NCBI GenBank assembly: GCA_033064195.1
Contig: JARBJD010000040.1
Location: forward strand, 62,001-126,000
DNA: 64,000 nucleotides
From: Blattamonas nauphoetae
Lineage: Eukaryota; Preaxostyla; Oxymonadida
Reading direction: 5' to 3'
Numbering within the stretch: the stretch's first letter is position 1; each line of letters opens with the position of its first letter. The translations under genes and the position numbers were made by a program. Positions 1-10,346 of this stretch are shown here, piece by piece. The notes below the pieces were generated by a model. It searched no databases and was not told where the DNA came from. It saw only the letters and a program-made list of their open reading frames with translations.

Positions 1-3000
1 CGGACAGCCGATTCAGAAGAAAGGAGACTTTGTTCGGAGAGCGAACGGAGAGGAAAGATGCTGCTGCTTTGCAAATTGGCTCTTCTGCTTCATATTCCCA
101 TATGTGTGCTCTTGTCACCCGTTGACCGACAAGGACCTTCCAGTCGTCCACAAGAACGATAAAGCAAAGCCGGCAACAGAGACATTTCTGAATCGGTACC
201 GGGAGAGCTATGAGCAATACATGAAACTACTTACAGCGTATAAACAGCGAGTTGAAGCTAATCCACAGTATGTCTCTCAACTTCACGTTTGAACGGCGAT
301 TACTTTTTATCCTTTGATTTTACTGTTTCTGTCATATAATCTCGCTTATGTCATTCTATGTAATTATATTATTCCTTTAGGATCCGTGAGAAACCCCCGA
401 AGAGGCCTGGAATGATGCAAATGCTGATTCGCACTCTCTCCTCCTTTACGTTCCCAGTCGGCTTTGTGGTCATGCTTGTCGGGTCTGTCTTTGATTTCTT
501 AATCATTTATTGTTAATATTGTGCTTAGAATTGCTGTCGAGACAGTCCAGCCTTTGATGTCGAAAGGTGTTCTCTCCGCGATTATTGAAAAGGAGAAGTT
601 CAACACATCGAAAGGACTGGATGGATCGGACAAGTTTCCGTTCTTCTATGTTCTGTGGATGATCATTGCTCCGTTAATCACGTCACTGTTTGACGCGAAC
701 TCCGGACGACTATTCTTCCACTTCTCCGCTCGGACCCGTTCTGCAATTGTGGGAGCTATATACGACAAAGTATTTCGGATCAAAAATATGGCATCAGCTG
801 GATCAGCAGACACTGGTCGGATCCTTTCACTCGTCGCTGCCGACGCTCGGACAGTAGCTGAGATGCTTCCAATGCTCATTATGCTGTTCGGAATTCCATT
901 GTATCTAATCATCCCGCTGATTTTCCTCATTTTCGATTTCAAGTGGGTTGCCGTGATTCCACTTGTCGTGATGATTCTCGTCGTGATCCCGAACTCCCTC
1001 CTGATGCAAGGAATGATAAAATACGTCAAATCATACATGGTCTTCAATGATGAACGAAATAAGATCACTAACGAAACATTTCAGGGCATCCGTGTCGTCA
1101 AATGTTCAGGCCTGGAAAATGTGTTCAAGTCCACCATCAACGTCCCTCGTGAGAAGCAAATCCATAATTTATTCCTTCAATCGATGTTGATGCAGATCAT
1201 GAATGCTTTCATGAAAATCAGTGCGTTAGCAATCAACATTGTTACCTTCTCCGTGTACTGTGCCGTATTCAACGACGATCCAACACATTTTGCTGCGGTC
1301 GTCATCCCAAACATGGGATACTTGATGATGATGGCAATGCCCACGACAATGCTCCCGAACTACCTGGAAGCAGCAATGATGATTCGGATCAACATCAATC
1401 GTCTGTCGCAGTTCTTATCCCTTCCTGAAATTGACGAAATTGTTGTATCTGATGAAGCAAGGCCAGCCAACCCAGATAATGCTCTTGAGATTGTTAATGG
1501 CGAATTCAAATGGGGTGATGCTCCACCCATCCCGCTCACAGAGGCAGAAGAGACTGCGCTGAAGAATGAAGCCATACAGCGAAAGAGGAAAGCTACCGCA
1601 GCAGCAAACCCCGTCGAAGCCGCTGCTGAGGTCGGTCCATCGGAGTCAAACGTCTCTGAGTATCCATCCATCACTCCTGACGTCTCATCGACATCTGCTC
1701 CGTCTCGCTCTCGATCACGATCAACCGCGTTTGGCAGCACAACAAACGCTGACAGGCCAACGTTGGCCGATATTAACATCTCGATCCCGAAAGGCTCGCT
1801 GACGATGGTTGTGGGAGAAGTGGGATGTGGAAAGTCGTCGCTCGGAGCAGCAATCGTTGGAGACATCGGAAGAGTGACAGGAAAAGTGCGAATGGACGGA
1901 AGAATCTCGTACTGCCCTCAAACAGCGTGGATTACCAACGACACCGTTCGAGAGAACATCACATTCAACGCCGATTTCAACGAAGTGAAGTATTGGAACA
2001 GTGTTCGAGCATGTGCACTTGAATCTGATTTGAAGATCTTTGCTGCTGGAGATGAGACAGCGATTGGAGAGAAGGGAGTCAACTTGAGTGGAGGTCAGAA
2101 GGCTCGAATTCAGCTCGCACGTGCTGTGTATGCTGAAAATGACATTTACATCCTGGACGATCCTCTGTCGGCTGTGGACGCGCATGTTGGGCGATATCTG
2201 ATGGACAACTGCATCTGCGGGGTGCTGAAGGGCAAAACTGTCATTTTGATGACAAACCAGCTCCAGTTCCTCGACAGGGCAAACAAAATTATTGTTTTGG
2301 ACAACGGACGAATCACAGCACAGGGAACATACTCCGAGATTCGAGAGCAGGGAGTGAACTTCGACGAATTCATCATCGAATCAAACCAGAAAACGGATCG
2401 GAAAAACCAGAAACATGTCGAAGTGAAAGAAGACGAGAAAACCGACGAAGAAAGCGCCAAACAGATTCTGACGGAAGAGGAACAGGAGACAGGCAGAATC
2501 AAACTCGCATCGTACATCAAGTACCTCCGAACGCTCATGCCCCTCAGCCTGATGGTTCTCTTCCTCGTCTTCGAGGTGATCTGCGAAGGCATCAACCCTG
2601 TGTCGACGTGGTGGATGGGGAAGGTTGGATCGACCACAGCCTTCCCGTCACTCACGTTTTGGTGGAAGATTGGGATTTATGGATTCTTGAGTGTGGCAGT
2701 GTTCGTTCTGATGCTATTGAGGGCTCTGATGACAGCGAAGGCGACGAGTCGATCCGCTCGCATCAATCACAACAAACTGCTCGACAGTGTCATGAACTGT
2801 CCTTCGTCGTTCTTCGACACAACTCCAATGGGCCGCATCCTCAACCGATTCACTGGAGACATCCCACAAATCGATCAGTTCCTTTTTTCTCGATTCCTGC
2901 AGGTGATTGGGATGTGGGTTGGACTGATTGGGTAGGTTGTGATTGTTTGTGTGGACACGCCTTGGTTCTTGGCGATTGGTCTTCCCATCCTCGTTCTCTT

Positions 3001-4288
3001 TCTGGGTCTCTTGGTCTTGTACGCACGAGTCTCTCGAAATCTCCAACGATTGGAATCGATTGCTCGTTCTCCAGTTCTCTCCCACTTCAGCGAGACGATC
3101 ACAGGAGCAGGTCTGACAACAATCCGCAGCTTTGGACGTGAAGAGGTCTGGAAAGAGAAGTTCTTTGAGGTGAACGACGACCTCTCCGTTCCCTTCATGC
3201 TCTTCCGCGAGGGCCAGAAGTGGGTGTCGCTATATTCCGCAGTGATCTCATCTCTCTTCTTCGCTGGAGTGATGCTGATTGGATGGTTCTTCATGGATGC
3301 CTCTAAGCTCTCAATCGCAATTATGTCCAGCACGGCATTCTCGAATATGGGATTGCATCTGATCAACATGACAGTCGATTTGGAGTCGAAGATGACGTCG
3401 TTTGAAAGAGTTGATTTCTACACTTCCAAATTGCCACAAGAAGCGAAGGGACACGAACTGGAAGTTCCCGAGAGTTGGCCGGAGCGTGGAGATGTGACTT
3501 TTGAGAATGTGAATTTCAGATACAGACCAGGGCTTCCATTTGTTCTGAAGGGAGTAGACTTCGAGATCCGTGGAGGAGAGAAGATTGGAGTGTGTGGTCG
3601 AACAGGAGCAGGGAAGTCGTCGCTTCTGTTTGCACTCTTCCGTCTTGTTGAACTGGACCCGAAGCTGGCGCCAAAGATGATTGACATGAAGACGGGGTTC
3701 CTGGTTGATTCAGACCCGAACGAAGAGCCAAACAGCGGGCGAATTCTGATTGATGGAGTTGACATTTCGAAAGTGGACATTCATCGAGTCCGTCGCTCAG
3801 TTGCGACCATCCCACAAGACCCGACGCTGTTCACAGGAACGATTCGATACAACATGGATCTAGCTGGACACGCCAGTGACGACCGAATTTGGGAAGTGTT
3901 GGAGATGATTGAGATGCGGGACATTGTTGCTGGATTACCATTTGGACTTGATTCGCAAGTGGCTGAAGGGGGAAGCAACTTTTCAGCAGGGCAGAGACAA
4001 CTGTTGTGTTTTGGGCGAGCGATTCTGAACAACTGCCGAGTTGTGGTTATGGACGAGGCCACAGCGAACGTGGACGTGGAGACAGATGCGAAGATCCAAC
4101 GAACGATCCGAGAACAATTCCGAGAACAGACCGTGATTGTGATTGCTCATCGTCTGAACACAATCATGGACTCGACACGAATCATGGTGATGGATCAAGG
4201 ATCTCTGACCGAATTTGACACTCCAGACAATCTCAAAGTCAACCCCGATTCTGCTCTCAACTCTCTCATCCAGTCTCTCAACCATTGA
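1..4288 (+). CDS. ABCC/MRP-type ABC transporter (5' end outside window)
   Basis: Full-length type ABC exporter of the C subfamily, expected to move organic anions or conjugates across a membrane. The frame is open from base 2, so the true start lies upstream. Proposed exons: 1-267, 381-482, 529-2902 and 2936-4288, about 1364 residues visible. First nucleotide-binding domain: Walker A GEVGCGKSS (1814-1840), signature LSGGQ (2084-2098), Walker B ILDD (2150-2161). Second: Walker A GRTGAGKSS (3596-3622), signature FSAGQ (3980-3994), Walker B VVMDEA near 4050, H-loop IAHR near 4145. Hydrophobic membrane segments precede each domain. The three introns are 113, 46 and 33 nt; the last removes an in-frame TAG at 2933-2935 and brings the membrane segment to the usual ABCC length. 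A Ser/Ala/Arg-rich linker of about 65 residues splits the start of the first nucleotide-binding domain, and about 30 extra residues follow the second Walker A. AATAAA at 4370. Family call is firm; substrate unknown. Confidence 0.9.
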
Positions 4289-5100
4289 GGACACTTTCAC
4301 CTTTTATGCTTTCTCGTCCTTCTCGTTCTGTTTTTGTCATCGTATGACCTTCTATCACTTAATTTCGTCAATAAATGAGTCAAAATCAATTGTATGTGAG
4401 TGAATGAGAAAGAAGAACAGGAAATATAATGTTCATATGGTGTTGAAATGACCACGAACAGACAGATTGTTTCACAGTGAAGCGGTTTTTTCTGACAAGA
4501 GCATTTTTTCTCCTCTAGGGCATTACAAGCCCGAAATCCAAGTAATCAACATTTCTTCGCCTATCGTGTATGATTCGATGATGAAACACATTTGCTCCCA
4601 TCCTACTCATCAGTTGGAATGACTGGAACATCAGTGGGAAATGAGTTGGGAACAAGACTAACAATGAAATAAACGCGATTGATGAGATATCAAAGAAGAA
4701 TAGTTTTTCAGTCATCATTTACAGAGCATTTCGTTCGATTGAGAACGAAATCTGAAGGAAGGAGAGGTTCACCGGGAGAATGTGGCATTTGGACAGATGT
4801 TCAGCATTCAGACGAACAGCCACGAACTGTTTGAGATTGATGTGGATGAGTCTGGATGTGTCTTTCAAGCTTGTCGAATTCAAATGTGTGTTTAGCTTTG
4901 ATGTCAACAGCTTGACATATGTGGAAATAGCAAGAATGTGGGTTCGGGAGAAGACCAACCATGATCAGTGTCAATCCGCATTGAATGTCAGTTCCTTCCT
5001 GAATAGTCTCGCATGATCCTTCATTCTCTGATTGGTGTCCTTCTCGATCCCCACCACTCGCATTTCCAAGGCATCGTCCCATCCTTCTTCTCTCAAATGC
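4289..5100. other. intergenic, no gene recognised
   Basis: Space between the ABC transporter and the first paralog unit. Short ORFs on both strands overlap each other and have no recognisable motif. The last part runs into the 3' block of copy A. Confidence 0.5.
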
Positions 5101-5104
5101 ACTT

Positions 5105-5330
5105 CTCGTCTCTTCTGCCTTCGGAGATGTTGGAGCAGTGCGAACTGTTCGAGAGTGTCGGCGAAGGAAGGAGATTGGGGCGACCATCGGCGAGACTGGC
5201 GAGAGAGATTCCCAATCGTTCCCGCAAACCAAACCATGCGGTGATGCCAGAGCCAACAACGATCACACACAAACAGTGTTTGTCATATGGAGGTCAGAAA
5301 CATGTCGAAATGGCCGCTGGATCTGTTCTG
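5105..5330 (-). repeat. conserved 3' block of copy A
   Basis: This block recurs just downstream of most family members. Its landmarks in plus-strand order are GGCGAGAGAGA, CCGCAAACCAAACCATG, TGATGCCAGAGCC, CACACACAAACAGTGTTTG and, at the junction with the coding end, GGTTCATGCCC. It is conserved as DNA, but reading frames through it are not, so it is more likely a 3' UTR, terminator or recombination module than coding sequence. Other copies lie near 6790, 9850, 13620, 16310, 18260, 28600, 35815, 39890, 42340, 46010 and 47760. Confidence 0.75.
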
Positions 5331-5339
5331 CTTCTATCG

Positions 5340-6407
5340 TCATTGCGGAAGGTTCATGCCCAGTAGGTTGTTCCATCTGATCGGGTATTCAACAATGTAT
5401 TTGCCATAGAATCCATTTTTGTCGTTTCGCATCTTTTCCTCAATCACATCTTCAATGCCTTCCATTCTCAACATTCGATGCACTGTCTTCCCCATCTGTT
5501 GCACTTCTCCGCCTTGTTCGTTCCATTCCCGCTGGGCATCGATCATGTAAAACAGAAACCAATAGATTGAGGTATCAACTTCGAAGAATGTGAGGCAACT
5601 TGGAATTGTGGGAATGACTGGCATATGAAGAATAAAATCAAGTGTTGGTTGATAATATGGACATATTTGGAGGGGCCGGGCGAGGAGTGATAGAAAATTC
5701 TCGGATTGGACTCTTTTGACGATCGAAAAGCGGTTCACGCACAAATGCCAAAGATACTTCTCTGAAGGTATCAGAACTTTCTTTAAGACCGTCTCATGAA
5801 CAGCTAGTTGTTCATTCCCATCGCTAATTCCGAGTGTTTCGAGACCAGATGGACTTGTTAGCAAGAAAAAGTTGAGGATGGTTTTCAAGAGATATACGTG
5901 GATATCAACTGCTTCGGCAAAAGAAAGAGACATTGGATTGAGAGTGTTGATGAGTTGAGGGAGCAGATCAGCTTTAACAAGGGCAAGTCGGATGTTATGT
6001 GAACACCAGAAAATCAGAGATCCGAGCATCTTCATCGTTGCTGTGGTGATGACATGACTGGGCGATGAAATGAGTATCACAATGGATTGGACGAAGCTGG
6101 TCAAAGATTCATCAGATATTCGTCCATGGTTGCTCAGAAGAGCATCAATTACTTCGTGAAACCTTGGATCCAAAGAGTTGAGAAGTTTCACCGCCTTTGC
6201 TTCCCGAGAGGCATCAAGTTCAGGCTGCAACTTCACAGTGGCAACGAGAGATCGAAAGAGTACGGCCTTTTCGTTTTCAGACACTGGATACTTATTGTTC
6301 CAATTCAGGAATCGTGAGCAATCCATCGAAAATGGTGACTGCGGAGAGAACACAGAAGATCGAGTTGAACCTGCGGTGTTGTTTGTTTTCTCGTCAATCT
6401 CGGTCAT
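5340..6407 (-). CDS. armadillo-like multicopy family protein, copy A
   Basis: 355 residues, intact, no intron seen. I do not know a function. Landmarks of the family seen here: an N-terminal variable stretch of about 30 residues; a CSRFLNWNN motif (CSPFLNWDE in most copies); a block ending RSLVATVKLQPELD; a helix pair around IRLALVKADLLPQLINTL; a VHETVLKKVLIPSEKYLWHLCVNRFSIV-type segment (here near the middle of the second half); a PTLDFILHMPV segment; and a tail ending NNLLGMNLPQ. Alternating amphipathic helices with the KADLLPQL signature suggest an armadillo/HEAT-like solenoid, a binding scaffold rather than an enzyme. No signal peptide or membrane segment stands out. The start is supported by the upstream motif 24 nt away. 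Stop is TGA; most paralogs stop with TAG a few codons later. Confidence 0.85.
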   Translation of the reverse strand: MTEIDEKTNNTAGSTRSSVFSPQSPFSMDCSRFLNWNNKYPVSENEKAVLFRSLVATVKLQPELDASREAKAVKLLNSLDPRFHEVIDALLSNHGRISDESLTSFVQSIVILISSPSHVITTATMKMLGSLIFWCSHNIRLALVKADLLPQLINTLNPMSLSFAEAVDIHVYLLKTILNFFLLTSPSGLETLGISDGNEQLAVHETVLKKVLIPSEKYLWHLCVNRFSIVKRVQSENFLSLLARPLQICPYYQPTLDFILHMPVIPTIPSCLTFFEVDTSIYWFLFYMIDAQREWNEQGGEVQQMGKTVHRMLRMEGIEDVIEEKMRNDKNGFYGKYIVEYPIRWNNLLGMNLPQ

Positions 6408-6431
6408 TCTTTCAGATTTTGTCGCAATTCA

Positions 6432-6447
6432 CTGATAATGGGTCAGA
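6432..6447 (-). promoter_or_regulatory. candidate core promoter motif, copy A
   Basis: On the coding strand this reads TCTGACCCATTATCAG, two changes from the array consensus TCTGACCCATAACGAG, and ends 24 nt before the ATG. Confidence 0.65.
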
Positions 6448-6449
6448 GT

Positions 6450-6785
6450 GAAGAAAATGTGAAACAATGAGATTAAGATGAAGATGTTGTCTACATGGAA
6501 TAAAAAACAATCAACGAAGATTGGCACAATCATGGAAGGCATCAACTCGTCGAAGAGCAGAGTGTGGATGGATTCTGAATTATGAATGAAGATGAGGAGG
6601 TTCAGGCGTCATGCGTCGTAGCTCTTCTGTGCATTCGGCTTTTTGTCGACGCTCTGTTTCGCCGGTCTGTCAGATCTCATCGCTCACTTCGACCCATTGC
6701 TCCCACCATCCCTCGGCCGCTCCCGTCTCCGCCAGCTCTCTCAAAAGCACAATCCATCCATCCTTCGATGAATGCATAGCCTTCC
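6450..6785. other. intergenic, no gene recognised
   Basis: Upstream flank of copy A (a GAGATTAAGATGAAGATG-like stretch shared with other copies) followed by a C/T-rich segment with only overlapping short ORFs. Confidence 0.45.
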
Positions 6786-6789
6786 ACAA

Positions 6790-7015
6790 ACGAGCAGGGT
6801 GAGCAGTGCGAGCAGTGGTGGCGATGGAGCGTGTGGCGACCATCGAGCGAGACTAGCGAGAGATAGTCCCAATCATTCCGGCAAATGAAACCATGAAGTG
6901 ATGCCAGAGCCGACAACGACCACACACAAACAGTGTTCGTTGTCCAAAAGAAGTCAGAAACAGTTCGGACGGTTCTCTGGTTCTCGTCTGTTTCTATTCT
7001 TAATCTGGAAGGTTC
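6790..7015 (-). repeat. conserved 3' block of copy B
   Basis: Same landmarks as the block at 5105, with CACACACAAACAGTGTTCG and a following TCAGAAACAGTTCGGACGG. The junction with the tail of copy B is at the GGTTCATGCCC site near 7012. Confidence 0.7.
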
Positions 7016-7071
7016 ATGCCCATCAAGTTGTTCAATGCGATAGATTTGTCAACAGTCCACCGAGAATGGGC

Positions 7072-8067
7072 TCATGTTATGTCATTTTGGAGCTTTTCCT
7101 CAATCACATCTTCGAAGCCCTCCATTCTCAACATTTTATTCGCGTCCTTCCTGATCTGTTGATCTTCTTCGCCTTGTTCGTTCCATTCCCGCAGGACACT
7201 GTGTATTAAATACAGAAAATACCAGATTGCTTCATCGTTTTTGTAGAAGGCAAGACAACTTGGGATCGTGAGAAATACTGGCATATGAAAAACAAAATCC
7301 ATTGTCGGTTGATGATACGGACATATTTCGAGGAGTTGGGCCATAAGATACAGATATTCATTTGATAGGCTTCCATCGACGATCGAAAAACGGTTTACGC
7401 ACAAATGCCAAATATATTGCTCCAAAGGTGTGAGAACTTGCTTCAAAACCGTCTCGTGAACAGCTTGTTGTTCATTCTCATCTTCAATTCCGAGTTGTTC
7501 GAGACCACCCGGAGCTGCGAGCCAGACAGAATTGGAGATGATTAAAATGAGGTTGATGTGGATATCGACTGCTTCGGCAAAAGAAAGAGATTGTGGATTG
7601 AGACTGATGATGATTTGAGGGAGCAGATCAGCTTTGACGAGGGCAAGTCGGATGTCAACCGAGCACCACAAGATCAGACTTCCGAGCATCTTCATTGCTG
7701 CTGTGGCGATGACTAGATTGGGTGAGGAAAGGAGAACCACAATGGATTGTACGAAGTTAGTCGGAGAATTGTCAGTTGTTGGCCCAAATTTGTTGAGAAA
7801 AGCATCTGCTGAGTCGTCATCCTTCAGAGTCACATATTCGAGGTATTTCACAGCTTTCGCTTCCAGAGAGTCATCAAGTGGAGGGTATGCATTCACTGTC
7901 GCAACAAGAGATCGAAAGACAAAGGCTCTTTCGTCATCAGTTTCTGGTCGACTTTCATCCCAATTCAGGAACGGTGAGCAATCCATTGAAAATGGAAACT
8001 GAGTAAAGGACAAATCAGAGCGTGTTGTGCTTGAGGAGGCAGCTGATTTCATGTCAGTCGCGGTCAT
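7072..8067 (-). CDS. armadillo-like family protein, copy B (tail cut by a stop)
   Basis: 331 residues, starting MTATDMKSAASSS and carrying CSPFLNWDE. It stops at TGA (7072-7074) after LQNDIT, about 28 codons before the family end. The same frame continues beyond the stop through SIALNNLMGMNLPD to a TAA, so a single nonsense codon removes the conserved NNxxGMN tail. The rest is intact and the promoter motif is present, so it may still be expressed in shortened form. Copy G has a comparable early stop in the same tail. Confidence 0.8.
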   Translation of the reverse strand: MTATDMKSAASSSTTRSDLSFTQFPFSMDCSPFLNWDESRPETDDERAFVFRSLVATVNAYPPLDDSLEAKAVKYLEYVTLKDDDSADAFLNKFGPTTDNSPTNFVQSIVVLLSSPNLVIATAAMKMLGSLILWCSVDIRLALVKADLLPQIIISLNPQSLSFAEAVDIHINLILIISNSVWLAAPGGLEQLGIEDENEQQAVHETVLKQVLTPLEQYIWHLCVNRFSIVDGSLSNEYLYLMAQLLEICPYHQPTMDFVFHMPVFLTIPSCLAFYKNDEAIWYFLYLIHSVLREWNEQGEEDQQIRKDANKMLRMEGFEDVIEEKLQNDIT

Positions 8068-8092
8068 TCTGATTGAATCGGTGATTAAATTA

Positions 8093-8108
8093 CTCGGTAT
8101 GGGTCAGA
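8093..8108 (-). promoter_or_regulatory. candidate core promoter motif, copy B
   Basis: Coding-strand TCTGACCCATACCGAG, one change from consensus, 25 nt before the ATG. Confidence 0.65.
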
Positions 8109-8109
8109 G

Positions 8110-9670
8110 TTAGAACCAAAACAATCGTATTGAGATGAAATGATAATTGAAAAGGAATGTAAAAAGGAAACAACGCAAAGAACAAAACAAGAGGTTTAGG
8201 TATCAGAAAGAGGGGTGTGGCAAGGTTATTTCCTCCATTTCTCTGCATCACTGTTGTCCAACAACAACAGCACGTCCAGTGTGGGCAGGTCGAGCGGCCA
8301 GTCAGAGCACAGCGAGAGCAACGAACGACGCGGCGAAGGGACCGAAGAAAGAGAATGGGAACGACGTCGGGTCGAGTGAGGTGGAACACCAAGTACGCTC
8401 TGTCTGCATTTGATGAGACAAGAGCGAAGTTCCATCGCTCGACACCCTTCAGCAACATCGTTGGTGAGCGAGCGATGATCAAACAGACAGAGTATGCAGT
8501 GAGCGAGTCGACAGCCATGGAGGACAAAGAGAAAGCAGTGCCGACGGAGCAGACTGGGAGTGAGGAGAGGGTGAGGAAGGGAGGAGGGGAAGTGAGAAGA
8601 GCACACGACGAGTGTGGAATGCTTGAGATCTCAAATGTGGATGAACACGACGAGAGAAACAGCAGTTCATGTTCCATCCCGTCTGGAGTTGTCTGTCCCA
8701 TCGCATAACACAAATCAAGCTCACAGATATGAGCGTGCTCGAATGGTGTCGTTTGGAGACGCTGAACTGAGATGAGCGGAGTGTGCTGGGTTGAAATGAA
8801 GAATCGAAGGTTGTGAATCGAGCAGGCAAGAACTCGATTGAGCAGTCTCTGATCCATTCGGAGTTGTCAGAACGATCGGCGATTTCGAGATTGGCGAGAC
8901 CAGAAGCAGGTGAGCGCCAGAGAGTGCGAATAGCGCGGCGAGAAGATCGGGTTGGACGAAGAGTGTCGTTGTACCCATCAGTGCCTCTCCCTCCCTTCAC
9001 TCCACAGACACCGAATCGACAGTGTCCGCTCAGAATCAACACACACAACCAACTCTCCAGTCCGCTGCACAACACATCCATGTCCTGCTTTCCGCCCTTT
9101 CTCTGCATGTCCAGACCATTTGGGGAGAATCCCGAAGAATCCATCCACCTCTTCGGTTCCCACCACCTCTCAACCCAATTCGGTGAACGAAGGATGGTGC
9201 GATGCGGGCACAGTGTCGTCCACCGTTTCGAGCGGGAGAAGGACGGTGGAGTGGTTGTGGTGGATGAGGCAGCATTTTGGTTCTTCCGTCGTTCCGAAAA
9301 GTCGAGAACGATGTGCGACCGATTCGGAGAAAGCCTGCGTTGAGGATCGACAGAACGGCAACGTTGCAGTTTGCATCGAGCAGAGTCAATCCGAGTCGAC
9401 TGCTCGTTCCAACAAGCACTCCAACAACACTCGCTGGCCGTCAGACATCGACTGGCATGCGACGCTCATGCTGGATTCTTCGCTATGCCCGAGCCGCTGG
9501 CGAGTCCGGTGCTCCACAAATCTCAACACGACCTTCCCTCCTCGCCGATAGCACAGATCTTAAAAAATCACATTCCTGCTCCATTCCCCAAGACTGCAGT
9601 CTAAGAGCAGTGTATGGGGAAGAGGAAATCTCAACAAATCTGAAGTGGGTGGCTGAGAAATGCTGTCGCA
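8110..9670 (-). pseudogene. decayed beta-helix/surface-type gene remnant
   Basis: A GC-richer stretch in which the minus strand gives protein-like text in several frames: an open stretch at 8090-8857 containing STQHTPLIS, FEHAHI, LSSMAVDSLTAYS and SNADRAYLVFHLTR, and further pieces to about 9670. The Ser/Cys-rich, short-strand style resembles the large beta-helix surface proteins that are common in oxymonads (inference from recall, not tested). No continuous frame, start or end could be assigned, so I treat it as a relic. Overlapping ORFs on the plus strand look like shadows. Confidence 0.4.
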
Positions 9671-9933
9671 CCTGGCGAGCGATCAGTTGGGACGAAAGGG
9701 GGAGACGGGGAGATGGAGTGAGTTGGGTTGGATTCTTCGTTTTCGATTTTTTTCAGAATGCTTGTTTCGTGACGATTCTGTCAGTGTTGTCGGCGTTGGT
9801 TGGGACGCGGGTGCAATATGGTTGGAATGAACAACAAATTCCAGTCAATCATTCAGGCACACCATGAGATGATGTTTGAGTCGACAAAGATCACACATAA
9901 ACAGTTTTTGTTGATCAAATCAGGTCAGAAAAA

Positions 9934-10313
9934 CTGTCACTCCGACTTCCGGTTCTTGGGTCTTAAGAACTGGAATTAAGGGTTTGATCAGACGAATCTG
10001 TCCTTCTATTCCATTTCATTTCTAAACTATTGGACAAGACTACGGTACATATCTTCTCTAATTGAGTGAATGTGATGGTGATCGTCATTGAGCTATCGTT
10101 GGTGAGTTTCGTGTATTGGGTAACCATAATTCACTCCGATCCTTCCACGGTTCACACCTCACACCATATTCCAGTCCAAATACTGCACGTTATTTCTCCT
10201 CTCCAATTTTCAAAACTCGTTCTCCTTTAGCATAAAACTAAATTCATGAAAATGTTACGATCAAACCTTACCTCATGTCAACGAGACCCAAGAACCGGAA
10301 ATCGGAGTGACAG
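9934..10313. mobile_element. 380-bp MITE in the 3' block of copy C
   Basis: Inverted ends of about 30 bp start CTGTCACTCCGACTTCCGGT and end with the reverse complement (one or two mismatches). AA flanks both sides (9932-9933, 10314-10315); removing the element and one AA rejoins the 3' block in register with other copies. No coding capacity. Superfamily unknown. Confidence 0.8.
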
Positions 10314-10346
10314 AAGTTCGAAACTGTCGCTGGTTCCTGTCTGATT

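Noticed and set aside
8217-9867. Plus-strand ORFs of 160-200 codons in the GC-rich stretch
   Set aside because: They overlap each other and the more protein-like minus-strand text, and have no motif.
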